NCBI GenBank assembly: GCA_012840135.1
Contig: DUMA01000007.1
Location: forward strand, 38,352-102,351
DNA: 64,000 nucleotides
Source: Thermoanaerobacterales bacterium
GTDB lineage: Bacteria; Bacillota; Thermosediminibacteria; Thermosediminibacterales; Tepidanaerobacteraceae
Direction of reading: 5' to 3'
In this document: in pieces, positions 26,612 to 36,306 of the stretch
Position numbering within the stretch: position 1 is the stretch's first letter
Layout of the letters: each line of letters opens with the position of its first letter
Notes under the pieces: model-generated
The model's input: only the letters and a program-made list of their open reading frames with translations
Told to the model about the DNA's origin: nothing
Databases searched by the model: none
Translations under genes and position numbers: made by a program

Positions 26612-28282
26612 TTATTCTTCGGCTTTTATCTCTGTAACTTTGCCGTTTTTTATCCTCAGTTCTACTTTCATGCCCGCCTTTATATCTGAAATTTTATCTA
26701 TTTCGTTCAGGTCTAAATTGCTGTCCAGTACAAATGTGTATATCCCGTCTTCATTTTCCACGGTTATTTCCCATTGTGTTCTGAGTGTGAGAGACACTAC
26801 TTCTCCTTTTAATTTGCCATCCTTTATTTCTTTTCTTTCCCTTTCCCGGTCCCGGATTCTATCCTGGAAACTGTAAACTTTAATCTCTAAAGCTTCCCCA
26901 TCCCGAGCTTTAACTTCCGCCATGTCGCCCGGTTCTATGTCCGAAAGCTCTGCTGTTTTTCCATCGACGGTAATCTCGGTGTCTTCATTTACCCTGAATG
27001 TCACCACATTGGTCGTCTTCACAGGGAAGAAGTCTTCCACTTCTATGAGGTCTCCCCTTATATATATCGAGGAATCCCGCTTTAACGCGCCCTTTACAAC
27101 TAACTTTTCGCCCACATAATCTTCCAATCCGTCGGTTTCTCCGATGAGGACAAAAGTGCCTTGCTCTGTGGAAAGTTCATAATGGGATCCTTCTATGTCA
27201 TTCTCTTCCAGAATCCCTACAAATCCCTTTTCGGCATCTTTTAGATAGGTAAAGATGGATATGGTTTCATCGTCTTCATCCACATCGGTAACGAAACCTT
27301 CGGCGCTTACGGTTATCAGCTCCTTTTCTTCAAGCACCTGGATAAACACCACATCGCCCTCGCCATTCAGTACCAGTTCTACCCGGGCACCCTCGTTCAG
27401 ATCCTCCAGATCCCGGTATTTGCCTTCGATGTAGACCGGAGCATTTTCTTTAATATCATAGGTTTTTTCGCCAAAATCGTTTTTAATTGTTATAATCAAT
27501 GCATCAATATCTACATCTTCCACGGTGCCTATCAGCTGGTTTTTGCCCTCCGGCTCCAGAGTGCCGTCAAGCCTGTTGACGAGTACCGCCATTTCCGCCC
27601 GGGTAATAGGATCCTGGGGTTTAAATCTCCCTCTGTCGTCACCCTGCATCAAACCCAGGTCTGTTACCACATATACATATCCCACGGCATCTTTCGGAAT
27701 TGCGCCGGCATCCTTGAAGGCCAGCTTTTCCTTCATGTGTTCAAGGGCTTCATCTTCTTTACCCAGCGCCCTCACCACATATTTTGCCACTTCATATCTT
27801 TTTGCCGGAGCGTTGGGGTTAAAATCTTTCAATTCCTCCGGCTTCACCAAGCCCTTTTGAACAGCCAGAGCCATGTAGTAGTAACCTTTTGCCCATGACA
27901 CCTGTAATTTTTTAACACTGGCGGGCACAGGCCTGATTTTATCAACTTCATCCTCCCATCCCATGATCCTCAAAGATATGACTATAGCTTCCAAACGGGT
28001 TAGATTGTTTCTCGGTTTAAAAAAATCTCCGGGATATCCGGTAAAGATCCCCTTGGCAAACATCCTGTCGATGGCCATCCGGGCCCAATCCAGAGTCTCA
28101 TCCACATCAGTAAAACCAATTTTCCATTGAGTTTTCCCCTGAATGCTGCCTTTGAAATTTTTCCCTTCGGGGCCTTTGGCAAAGGCGGAAGGCACCGCCA
28201 TTGTCAGAGCCATCAACATCACCAGCAGCACGGCTGTAAGTCTTGCAGTTTTTTTCTTCATACACGACCTCCTATTTTCCAT
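26612..28282 (-). CDS. SLH-domain surface protein
   Basis: 556 residues: signal peptide (LTAVLLVMLMALTMAVPSAFA), three SLH modules in residues about 50-245 (FTDVDETLDWARMAIDRMFAKGIF; LQVSWAKGYYYMALAVQKGLV; AIPKDAVGYVYVVTDLGLM), then repeated domains with the same GTVEDVD...DLNEGARVELVL pattern as the 706-residue neighbour. Charged C-terminal part rich in Glu, Asp, Lys and Arg. It is a paralogue of the downstream SLH protein but is transcribed alone, with its own terminator. Role: wall-bound surface layer component. Confidence 0.9.
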   Translation of the reverse strand: MENRRSCMKKKTARLTAVLLVMLMALTMAVPSAFAKGPEGKNFKGSIQGKTQWKIGFTDVDETLDWARMAIDRMFAKGIFTGYPGDFFKPRNNLTRLEAIVISLRIMGWEDEVDKIRPVPASVKKLQVSWAKGYYYMALAVQKGLVKPEELKDFNPNAPAKRYEVAKYVVRALGKEDEALEHMKEKLAFKDAGAIPKDAVGYVYVVTDLGLMQGDDRGRFKPQDPITRAEMAVLVNRLDGTLEPEGKNQLIGTVEDVDIDALIITIKNDFGEKTYDIKENAPVYIEGKYRDLEDLNEGARVELVLNGEGDVVFIQVLEEKELITVSAEGFVTDVDEDDETISIFTYLKDAEKGFVGILEENDIEGSHYELSTEQGTFVLIGETDGLEDYVGEKLVVKGALKRDSSIYIRGDLIEVEDFFPVKTTNVVTFRVNEDTEITVDGKTAELSDIEPGDMAEVKARDGEALEIKVYSFQDRIRDRERERKEIKDGKLKGEVVSLTLRTQWEITVENEDGIYTFVLDSNLDLNEIDKISDIKAGMKVELRIKNGKVTEIKAEE

Positions 28283-28407
28283 TCTTTTTTTCCCTCGTTC
28301 CGGAACAGGGATTTATATTTTCACTATATAATATCGTAAAAGAATATGGAAAATATGAGGTTATTTGGAATATGTAACATAACTGTAACAATACTGTAAT
28401 AATGCTG

Positions 28408-29019
28408 TTATGTTTTTTCCAGTATGCCGTTGAATAAAATATCCAGCGCTTTTTCTTTCAGATATTCCATGGAAATTTCATCATTATTATTATCAAAGAT
28501 GCTCTCTATAAAGAATACTCTCCAGGAACTCAGAAACATCACTGCTGCCAGGTGCACATCTATCTGCCGCAGCACACCTTCATCTATACCCTGCTGCAAA
28601 ATATCCTCCACCATCCGGACCATCTTTTTTTGCCCTTCTATAATCCACTTGTGAAGATCCCGGCTGATATAGGCGAAGTCATGAAACATGAGATTCGTCA
28701 GGCTTCTGGCGTGAGCGGCAAACTTCAGGTGGGCATCCATCATATTTACAAGCTTTTGCCTGAAATCTCCATCCTTTTTTGCACCCTGTTCAATGGTATG
28801 GTAATACCATGTCATGCATTGTTTCACCATGCCGCAGAAAAGCTCTTTTTTGCCTGGAAAATATTCGTATATGGTGCCTTTTCCTACTCCCGCCTTCCGG
28901 GCAATCTCCTCCATTTTTGTCTGATGAAAGCCTTTCTTAATAAAAACATCAAAAGCTGCCCTGATAATTTCTTCATATCTTTCTGTCTTTTTTTCGGCAA
29001 TTCTATTTTCACTATGCAT
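28408..29019 (-). CDS. TetR-family repressor of the efflux operon
   Basis: 203 residues. Seen: RYEEIIRAAFDVFIKKGFHQTKMEEIARKAGVGKGTIYEYF at the N terminus, the TetR helix-turn-helix, followed by an all-alpha ligand domain. It is the last gene of the MFP-RND-TolC operon, 46 bp after the tolC-like gene. The perfect palindrome on the operon promoter is the expected binding site, so it should repress the operon until a pump substrate binds. Confidence 0.9.
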   Translation of the reverse strand: MHSENRIAEKKTERYEEIIRAAFDVFIKKGFHQTKMEEIARKAGVGKGTIYEYFPGKKELFCGMVKQCMTWYYHTIEQGAKKDGDFRQKLVNMMDAHLKFAAHARSLTNLMFHDFAYISRDLHKWIIEGQKKMVRMVEDILQQGIDEGVLRQIDVHLAAVMFLSSWRVFFIESIFDNNNDEISMEYLKEKALDILFNGILEKT

Positions 29020-29065
29020 CTATTTTTACCTCATCTCCCCTACGGTTCCGGGCTTTTTTCTCACT

Positions 29066-30307
29066 CTAAAAAGTCGGCGTTTCTCCACCGGATAAACTGC
29101 CGCCCGATACCGGAATATACACCACATTTTCAAGCTTTATCTTCGCAAGATTATAGTTGTAAATTGCCTGATTCCTTTGAAGCTCCACCTGTTTTAACAT
29201 TTCCTCCGCCTGAGAAACATCCACACTTCTAACCATCCCGACTTCGTAGCTCAATTTCGCCAGGCGCAGGCTTTCTCTTGCCAGTTCCACCGATTTATCC
29301 AGCACCGGGATATTGGCTCCGGCCTCCTGCAGGTCAAGCAAAATCCCCCTCACTTCTGCTTCCATATCCTTCTTTTTGTTTTCCAGGTTTATTTTCGCAT
29401 CCTGGAGGGCATACTCTTTTTCTTTGTATTTAAAAGTGTTGGAGGGATATACCCTGCTGGTCAAATCGAAATCCAGCTGGGCGATGTCAAGCTTACCCTG
29501 GGCTTGGATGATATCCATCCGGTTTTCCAGGGCATCTTTTAATAGTTTTTCTATGTCCGGCAGTGTTTCGACAGGTTTATATTCAAAAGCATCCGTGAGC
29601 TCTATTTGCTTTTCAAGATCTATACTCAGAAGTTTTTTAAGATTAATGTACGCCTTCTGGCGCCTCTGTTCCGCAACGGATACCGCTGCTTGAGCCTGGG
29701 CTACCTGGACCTGGGCATCCATTAAGTCCCTTTTTGCTATCATTCCCGTCTTGAACTTGACCTCCGCAATCTTCAGCATTTCTTCCTGCCTTTTGAGAGC
29801 ATCCTGCGATATCTTCAGATTGTCTTCGGCAGCCAGGGCTCCGTAATAGGCGGCTTCCACCCCGAACCGGATGTTGCGCAAAGTGGCATCAACGCTCGCC
29901 TGTGCCATCTCGATGCCAAACTCGGCGCTTTTTTTACCCATTTCCATGTTATATTTATAATCAAAGTCCGAGGTGCTTATTTTAAACATATCTATTTGCG
30001 GTAGGTCTGATGACGGTGCATTATTGCTCTCTTCTTCGCTTTCTTTATCTTTTTTTTCTCTATACTTCAATTCTTTTTGAGCTAGTTCCGCCTTTTCCAC
30101 TGCCAGCTTTGACAGCGCCACCTGGGGATTGTTCTGTTCCGCCATCTTCAACGCATCGGCGAGAGAAAGCTTCATTACCTGCGGCTCTTCAGCCTTTTTA
30201 TCCCCCTGGGCAAAGGCAAAACCCGTAGCAACAAGAGATGCTATCATTAACAAAATCAAAACCAGCTTTTGTTTCTTTATAAAGTTGACCATTTTCATCC
30301 TCCCCAA
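29066..30307 (-). CDS. TolC-family outer-membrane-efflux-type protein
   Basis: 413 residues with signal peptide (LVLILLMIASLVATGFAFA) and two long coiled-coil helix pairs (residues about 45-225 and 245-400): KLSLADALKMAEQNNPQVALSKLAVEKAEL and the duplicate YEVGMVRSVDVSQAEEMLKQVELQRNQAIYNYNLAKIKLE. The internal duplication is typical of TolC. TolC proteins normally cross an outer membrane, yet the gene set looks like that of a monoderm Firmicute. It may act outside the cell membrane with the RND pump and MFP made from the same operon. Starts 27 bp after the pump gene. Confidence 0.85.
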   Translation of the reverse strand: MGRMKMVNFIKKQKLVLILLMIASLVATGFAFAQGDKKAEEPQVMKLSLADALKMAEQNNPQVALSKLAVEKAELAQKELKYREKKDKESEEESNNAPSSDLPQIDMFKISTSDFDYKYNMEMGKKSAEFGIEMAQASVDATLRNIRFGVEAAYYGALAAEDNLKISQDALKRQEEMLKIAEVKFKTGMIAKRDLMDAQVQVAQAQAAVSVAEQRRQKAYINLKKLLSIDLEKQIELTDAFEYKPVETLPDIEKLLKDALENRMDIIQAQGKLDIAQLDFDLTSRVYPSNTFKYKEKEYALQDAKINLENKKKDMEAEVRGILLDLQEAGANIPVLDKSVELARESLRLAKLSYEVGMVRSVDVSQAEEMLKQVELQRNQAIYNYNLAKIKLENVVYIPVSGGSLSGGETPTF

Positions 30308-30334
30308 TATATTATTGTCATGGAAGCATAAACT

Positions 30335-33300
30335 CTATCGGGATTTTTCGGCCGTTTCTGCCCTGCGACGCCTTCCAATGCTTATTCTTTTCCATATGCT
30401 TCCGATATCCTCCAGTATAGTATATATCACAGGGATTACCACCAGAGTGAGGATTGTTGAAAAGCTAAGGCCGCCTATAACGGCAGTGGCCATGGGGGCC
30501 CGCAGTTCCCCGCCTTCACCCAGACCCAGTGCCAGGGGAAAGAGACCCAGTACGGTCGTCAGGGTTGTCATGAGTATGGGTCGCAGTCTTAAGGGCCCTG
30601 CTTTTATAATAGCCTCCTCCCGGCTTATGCCCTTATGTCTCAATTGATTTATAAAATCTACCAGCACTATGGCGTTGTTGACCACAATGCCCGCCAGCAT
30701 GATTATACCGATGAAGGCCGGCATGTTCAGATGTCTTCGGGTCAACAGCAGGGCAAATACAACACCGATGATGGCTAGGGGCACCGTAAACATAATGCCC
30801 AAGGGCTGGGTCAGTGATTCAAACTGGGCCGCCATCACCATGTACACCAGTATTACGGCCAGTATGAAGGCCAGAAATAGGTCGCGGAAGGATTCCATCA
30901 TTTGCTCCTGCTCTCCGCCCATTTTAAAACTGTAGCCTTCAGGCAGGTTTATGGCCTCAAGTTTCTGCTGAATTTCACTGTTTACGGTCCCGGCAGCCCT
31001 TCCCACCACGTCGCCGGTTACGGTAACCACTCTGGCCTGGTCATCCCTGTCTATGGTCACGGGGCCGATACTCTTTTCCACTCTGGCTACATCGCCGAGA
31101 GTTATCATGGCCCCCGACGGGCTGGGTATCAAAAGATTTCTGACCTTGCTTATATCATCCACCAGGTTTTCTTGGGCCTTTATCACCACATCTATTTCAT
31201 CGCCACCAACCTTATACTTGGTGGCAGTGCTGCCGGCTACCGCCGAGTTCACCGCCTGGGCTATCTGGCTTGTGGAAAGGCCGTAAAGGGCCGCCTTATC
31301 CCGATCCACCATAATATCAAGCTCCGGCTTTCCGCGCTCAAGGCTGCTTTCAACCTCGCGGGTTCCGGGCACCGATTTTACTATCTCCACCACGCGATCG
31401 CTGATCTCTTTTAATTTATCAAAATCATCGCCCTTTATGGAAATGGATATGGGCTTCAGTGTGCCTCCGCCTCCGAAATCCATACTGCTCATGGTGTCAA
31501 CCTTTACCTCTGCCCCAGGCATCCTCGCTGTTATTTTCCTTATCTCTTCAGCCACATCCTGGGAGCTGCGCTTCCTCTCCGACAGGGGCTTGAGCACAAC
31601 GGCTATGCTTGCGACATTCTTGCTTTGCTGGCTGCTGTCTTCAAGGTAAGATGTAGACGAACCTATGTTTGCAAGGACTCCGTCGATCTCCTTGATTTCC
31701 CTCAGCTTCTGTTCTATCTGTAAAACATATCTATCTGTCTCATCAAGGTTGGTGCCATCGGGCATTTTTACAGATACGGTTATCATCCCGGTATCGGATT
31801 GGGGCAAAAACTCCGTTCCAATCAGGGGAATGAGCACAATGCTCAGGATAAAAATTGCCGCAGAAAATATGACTAGAAGTTTTCTGTGAGACAGTGACCA
31901 TCTCAGCAATCTGCCATAGCTTTTCTCAGTTCTTTCATAAAATCTTGAAAATGCATCCAGGGGAATATTTAAAATCCGAGATAAACCATTGCCGGTGGAA
32001 CCCTGAACTGTACTTTCTTCCACAGCCCCGGTTACCTGAATTAGTCTGGATGAAAACAGCGGCACTACCGTCAGGGCTGCTGCAAGGGATGACAGCAGAG
32101 AAAAGGTTACAGTCAGGGCAAGCTCCTTAAAGAATTGGGCCGTTATGCCCTGAACAAATACAATGGGCAGGAACACCGCTACCGTAGTCAGTGTGGACGC
32201 GGTCACCGCCATGCTCACTTCATTGGTGCCGGAAATGGCAGCGGTTTTGGCCTCTTCACCTTCCTGGCGGTGTCTGAAAATATTTTCCAGCACTACTATC
32301 GAGTTGTCCACCAGCATGCCCACTCCCAGAGCCAAACCTCCCAGTGACATCATATTCAGGGTAAGATGGTTGAAATAAATAAGCACAAAGGTGGCTACAA
32401 TAGAAATCGGGATGGATAGTGCAATTATCACAGTGGTCCTCAGATTCCTCAGAAAAAGGTAAAGTACGATTATGGCAAGTAGAGCACCGGTGATGGCATT
32501 GCTGGTGACGTTACCAATGGACTTTTCGATGAATTCCGCCTGGTCCAGCACCGGTACATATCCTATTCCTTCGGGTACCACCTTTTTTATCTTTTCCATT
32601 TCCGCCTTTATGCTGTTTGCCACCTGTACGGTGTTGTAACTGCTCTGTTTGCGTATCATCAGCGTTATACTGGGTTTGCCATTATATCTTGCTATGGTGG
32701 AAACCTCTTTATGGGTATCTTTAATCTCCGCCAGGTTCTTCAGGGAAATGCTTCCTCCCTGCGGAAGGGGTACAGGAAGGTTTTCTATCTCGGAAATATC
32801 TTTAAACTGAGCTGTGGTCCTGATAAGATAGTCTTTTTTCCCCTGAGATACTGTGCCGCCGGGGAGGTTCATGTTCTCCGCCTGCAATATTCCGGCTATT
32901 TGCTGCATGGAAAGCCCGTAAAAGGCCAGCTTATCGGGGTCAACATTGATATCTATTTCCCTTTCCAGACCGCCCACTACATTTACCGAAGCCACGCCTT
33001 CCAGCCTCAAAAGCCTTTTGGTGATGACATCATCGGCGATGTTTTTTAACTGAACTATGTCATTTCCCCCGTAAATGGCCAGTTGCATCACCGGCATCAT
33101 GGAAGGATCAAATTTTATGACCATGGGTGATTTTGCACCTTCGGGAAGGAAGGGCTTTATGAAATCTACCTGTTCTCTCATGTCCAGGGCCGCCATATCC
33201 ATGTCCGTTCCCCAGTTGAATTCAACAAATACCGTAGAATTTCCTTCACTGCTGAAGGACTGGATGTTTTTTACATTGCTTATGGTGGAAAGCATCTGTT

Positions 33301-33502
33301 CAAGGGGCTGCGTCACCATACTTTCCACTTCCTGCGGGGATGCCCCTTTGTACTCAGTTATCACCACCGCTCCCGGGTATACAAAATTTGGAAACAGGTC
33401 TATACCGAGCCGGGTGAAGGAAATAAAGCCCAGCACAAGAACGATGGCAATGACCATCAACATGGTAACAGGGCGTTTTATGGAAAATTCGGCCAGATTC
33501 AT
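30335..33502 (-). CDS. RND-family efflux pump (AcrB/MdtB-like)
   Basis: 1055 residues, full length, 12 membrane segments with two large external loops. Seen: N-terminal FSIKRPVTMLMVIAIVLVLG; LGVGMLVDNSIVVLENIFRHRQEGE near 395 (proton-relay aspartate helix of TM4); GTEFLPQSDTGMITVSVKMP near 545; and VVNNAIVLVDFINQLR near 955. The subgroup is the multidrug/hydrophobe exporter type, less like heavy-metal pumps. It overlaps the MFP gene by 4 bp. Confidence 0.95.
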   Translation of the reverse strand: MNLAEFSIKRPVTMLMVIAIVLVLGFISFTRLGIDLFPNFVYPGAVVITEYKGASPQEVESMVTQPLEQMLSTISNVKNIQSFSSEGNSTVFVEFNWGTDMDMAALDMREQVDFIKPFLPEGAKSPMVIKFDPSMMPVMQLAIYGGNDIVQLKNIADDVITKRLLRLEGVASVNVVGGLEREIDINVDPDKLAFYGLSMQQIAGILQAENMNLPGGTVSQGKKDYLIRTTAQFKDISEIENLPVPLPQGGSISLKNLAEIKDTHKEVSTIARYNGKPSITLMIRKQSSYNTVQVANSIKAEMEKIKKVVPEGIGYVPVLDQAEFIEKSIGNVTSNAITGALLAIIVLYLFLRNLRTTVIIALSIPISIVATFVLIYFNHLTLNMMSLGGLALGVGMLVDNSIVVLENIFRHRQEGEEAKTAAISGTNEVSMAVTASTLTTVAVFLPIVFVQGITAQFFKELALTVTFSLLSSLAAALTVVPLFSSRLIQVTGAVEESTVQGSTGNGLSRILNIPLDAFSRFYERTEKSYGRLLRWSLSHRKLLVIFSAAIFILSIVLIPLIGTEFLPQSDTGMITVSVKMPDGTNLDETDRYVLQIEQKLREIKEIDGVLANIGSSTSYLEDSSQQSKNVASIAVVLKPLSERKRSSQDVAEEIRKITARMPGAEVKVDTMSSMDFGGGGTLKPISISIKGDDFDKLKEISDRVVEIVKSVPGTREVESSLERGKPELDIMVDRDKAALYGLSTSQIAQAVNSAVAGSTATKYKVGGDEIDVVIKAQENLVDDISKVRNLLIPSPSGAMITLGDVARVEKSIGPVTIDRDDQARVVTVTGDVVGRAAGTVNSEIQQKLEAINLPEGYSFKMGGEQEQMMESFRDLFLAFILAVILVYMVMAAQFESLTQPLGIMFTVPLAIIGVVFALLLTRRHLNMPAFIGIIMLAGIVVNNAIVLVDFINQLRHKGISREEAIIKAGPLRLRPILMTTLTTVLGLFPLALGLGEGGELRAPMATAVIGGLSFSTILTLVVIPVIYTILEDIGSIWKRISIGRRRRAETAEKSR

Positions 33503-34755
33503 TTTGCATCACCCCGGCTCTCCACAGATACCTTAACTCCGTCCTGCAATAAATCCTGGCCTTCTACAACTATCTGCTGGCCCGGCGACAGCCCCTTTGT
33601 TATTATTATTTTCCCCATGGATGCGGCCCCGGTCTCCACCTGTTGAGCCTTTGCCACATTGTTGTCCACCGTATATACAACTTCTACGCCGTCATAGGAT
33701 ACCACAGCATCCTCCGGCACTGTCACCACTTTCTGGTGAAAAGCTACTATCAGCTTAACCCTTGCAAACATTCCAGATTTTAGCAAGCCCCCGCCGTTGG
33801 GCACCTTTATTTTTACAGGATATACCTGAGTCCTGGGGTCCTTGAAGGGACTGATGCTCTCGATGACGCCCTTTATGGCGGAAAGGCCGGCTGAATCAAC
33901 GCTAACTTCGGCCTCCTGCCCCACTCTCAAAGCACTGATCCGGTCTTCCGTGACATTTATCTCAATTTCGGCATTCTTCAGATCCCCCACGGTTATGGCG
34001 GTTACCCCCGGGCTGAGCAACTGGCCGACCCGGACACTGATAAATCCCACGGTCCCGTCCACAGGTGCGGTAATCAGAGTATTGTCAAGAGCTGCCTGCG
34101 CAGCGGAAAGGGCCGCTTTTGCCTGGTTCACCTGGGCTTCGGCAGCAAAGATGCTTTCCGGCCCCGTTTTCTCCTTTGTAAGCATAAGCTGGGTCCTAGC
34201 CGATTCAAACTGTTCTTTTGCCACTTTATACTGAAGCTCGGCGCCTTCAAATTGCTGTTTGGAAACAGCTCCCTGTTCCAGCAGGGTTTTCATGCGGTTG
34301 TAATTTTCCTCGGCATTCTTATAATTTGCCTGGGCCTGATTATATACCGATTCCAACTGCGCTATCTGCTGGGGCAGCTGGCCGTTCTTCAGGCTTTCAA
34401 GCTGCGCCGCTGCAGCATTATATGCGGCCTGGGCTTGATTTACCTGGGATTTTACATCTTTCTGCTCCAGTTTTATCAATACCTGGCCTTTTTTTACCTC
34501 CTGACCTTCCTTCACCAGTATCTCCTCAACCCTTCCTCCAATTTTTGCAGAAAGGCTCACTTCCCCGGCAGCCTGCACCTTTCCCGGGAAAGACTGGTAT
34601 TCGGCCAGGTCCTCTACTTTAGAAAATGAAGTCCTGACAGCCACCACCTTTTCCGGCTCCGATGTGGCCGCAGGCTTCTGGCCGCATCCCGAAAATAAAA
34701 TTACCACCATCAGCACCAGCAATATGTACGCCGTCTTTCTATCCCTTGTCTGCAT
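33499..34755 (-). CDS. RND efflux periplasmic adaptor (MFP) lipoprotein
   Basis: 418 residues. Lipobox in VILFSGCGQK; lipoyl half-motifs (AKIGGRVEEILVKEGQEVKKGQVLIKLE and, later, ITAPVDGTVGFISVRVGQLLSPG) flank a long alpha-helical hairpin (residues about 105-215). C-terminal beta-barrel and MP domains. It links the RND pump to the TolC-like protein. First gene of the operon, directly behind the TetR-type operator, and translationally coupled to the pump gene. Confidence 0.93.
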   Translation of the reverse strand: MQTRDRKTAYILLVLMVVILFSGCGQKPAATSEPEKVVAVRTSFSKVEDLAEYQSFPGKVQAAGEVSLSAKIGGRVEEILVKEGQEVKKGQVLIKLEQKDVKSQVNQAQAAYNAAAAQLESLKNGQLPQQIAQLESVYNQAQANYKNAEENYNRMKTLLEQGAVSKQQFEGAELQYKVAKEQFESARTQLMLTKEKTGPESIFAAEAQVNQAKAALSAAQAALDNTLITAPVDGTVGFISVRVGQLLSPGVTAITVGDLKNAEIEINVTEDRISALRVGQEAEVSVDSAGLSAIKGVIESISPFKDPRTQVYPVKIKVPNGGGLLKSGMFARVKLIVAFHQKVVTVPEDAVVSYDGVEVVYTVDNNVAKAQQVETGAASMGKIIITKGLSPGQQIVVEGQDLLQDGVKVSVESRGDAK

Positions 34756-34779
34756 GAATAATCCTCCTTATCTCATCCG

Positions 34780-34830
34780 ACCGACCGGTCGGTTCTGAAA
34801 TATTATATAAATTTCCCCTAACCCTGTCAA
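34780..34830 (-). promoter_or_regulatory. Consensus promoter with TetR-type operator for the efflux operon
   Basis: On the minus strand TTGACA (34825-34830), 17 bp, TATAAT (34802-34807): both hexamers are perfect consensus. Downstream, over the expected start point, lies the perfect 14-bp palindrome ACCGACCGGTCGGT (34780-34793), a well-known TetR/AcrR-type operator form. A strong promoter shut by a roadblock operator is the clear reading. Confidence 0.9.
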
Positions 34831-34859
34831 TAACATTATTGTTAATTTCAGGATATTTT

Positions 34860-36149
34860 TTACCGCAAATAGTATTCTAGGGCTTTTGTAGCCACAATGC
34901 ATCCTGTAAGCCATACTACACCTATGAGAAATCCTGCCAGTATATCTGTTGGATAGCTAATCCCCAGATAGATGCGGCTGGCACCTATAACGGTTATTAA
35001 CAGGAGCCAGATAGCCGCTGCTGTCATTTTATGTCGACCTTTGGTTTTTTTAATGATTAAAAAAATTAAAAAGCCCAAAAATGCCGTAAAGAGCAGTGTC
35101 GTACCGCTGGGAAAACTAAATGCCATGAAGCCAGGAGGTTGACCCAGCGGTGAAAGTCTCGGTCTCTGGAATAAGGGCTTCAACCCCCACTGGATGATAA
35201 GGCTTCCGGAAAAAGCTGTCAGCAACATGGCAGGATAAATGATGCTTTTATATAAGTATCCTGCCCATAGCAGACCTGCGGCAAGCAACACCAAAAGCGC
35301 CGGTGGCTGCTGCAGAACGTTGATGACCCTTACAATAACATCCATGGTAGGGCTTTGCGCCGATTTTATGAAACCAATAATCCCCTGATCCAGCCATCCC
35401 AGTTCTTTCTCAAGCATTTCCGTGGCAAGTTTGACAAACATCATGCCGAAAATTCCCGCGGTGATAAGTCCTCCGATGATGTAAACGCCAAATTCGCCGT
35501 ACTTTGCAAAATATTTATCAAAAGTCTTTTTTACAAAATTATACTTTTGCCATTTTGCAGGTGTGAAGGTGATGGACACCCCGGTCTTTTTTACTATCAA
35601 ATAAACGATCAGAATTGTTATCGCCAGCACAAAAGAACCCGGCCCCAGGAGTCTGTCTATATAAGCAGTAGCCCTTTCTCCCATAGCCATTATAATGGCG
35701 CTCTCCATGAAAAATCGGGCGCTCCTGCTTAATAGCGCTGCAATGAAAAAGGTAGTCAGATTCATGCGAAAAACTCCCGAAGCTATGGTAAAAACTTTAT
35801 AGGGAATGGGCGTAAAACCCGCTACTGCTACAGCCCATCCGCCGAAACGCGCAAACATATCTTCTATTTTTTGGATGTTGTTGTCCTTTACAAATCTCGA
35901 GAGAATGGGCCTCCCAGCCCTTATACCAATAAAATATCCGAACATGCCGCCCAGTGTGGATGCTATCGATGTAATGGCCGCATAGTAAAGGCCTGCGGCT
36001 GGCGAAATAACAGTCAGAGGAATCAGAACTATGTCGGGCGGTACAGGGAAAAAAGATGCTTCAGCAAAAGATAGAATAAAAAGGCCTATGGCTCCATTCT
36101 GCATAAAGAAGTCTTTAGTTCCCGCTATAAACTCTAAAATTGTATTCAT
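34860..36149 (-). CDS. DedA (VTT) membrane protein fused to a degenerate PAP2 domain
   Basis: 429 residues. Residues 1-200: DedA/VTT domain (SFAEASFFPVPPDIVLIPL; GYFIGIRAGRPILSRF; GGWAVAVAGFTPIPYKVFTIASGV), linked to undecaprenyl-phosphate or lipid recycling in relatives. Residues about 225-429: PAP2 fold with KPLFQRPR kept, but the PSGH motif reads FPSGTT and the SRxxxxxHxxxD motif reads SRIYLGISYPTD, so both catalytic histidines are lost (Thr and Ser). It may bind, flip or scaffold lipid phosphate without hydrolysing it. Transcribed alone upstream of the efflux operon. Confidence 0.88.
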   Translation of the reverse strand: MNTILEFIAGTKDFFMQNGAIGLFILSFAEASFFPVPPDIVLIPLTVISPAAGLYYAAITSIASTLGGMFGYFIGIRAGRPILSRFVKDNNIQKIEDMFARFGGWAVAVAGFTPIPYKVFTIASGVFRMNLTTFFIAALLSRSARFFMESAIIMAMGERATAYIDRLLGPGSFVLAITILIVYLIVKKTGVSITFTPAKWQKYNFVKKTFDKYFAKYGEFGVYIIGGLITAGIFGMMFVKLATEMLEKELGWLDQGIIGFIKSAQSPTMDVIVRVINVLQQPPALLVLLAAGLLWAGYLYKSIIYPAMLLTAFSGSLIIQWGLKPLFQRPRLSPLGQPPGFMAFSFPSGTTLLFTAFLGFLIFLIIKKTKGRHKMTAAAIWLLLITVIGASRIYLGISYPTDILAGFLIGVVWLTGCIVATKALEYYLR

Positions 36150-36232
36150 TTATATCACCGTTTATGATTTATTTTACTTACACCATGTTTATACGTAAAA
36201 AATAAAAAAAGTTTATCTAAAAAAATTATAAT

Positions 36233-36260
36233 AAAAAAAGCGGAGCTTTTAAAGCTCCGG
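36233..36260 (-). terminator. Terminator of the tup operon
   Basis: CGGAGCTTTT pairs with AAAGCTCCG (36241-36259). On the minus strand it is followed by TTTTTTT (36233-36239). It lies about 45 bp after the tupC stop. Confidence 0.88.
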
Positions 36261-36306
36261 AATGTAACAACCACCGTAAAAACTTCCAAATTCCATGATC
36301 AAAACC

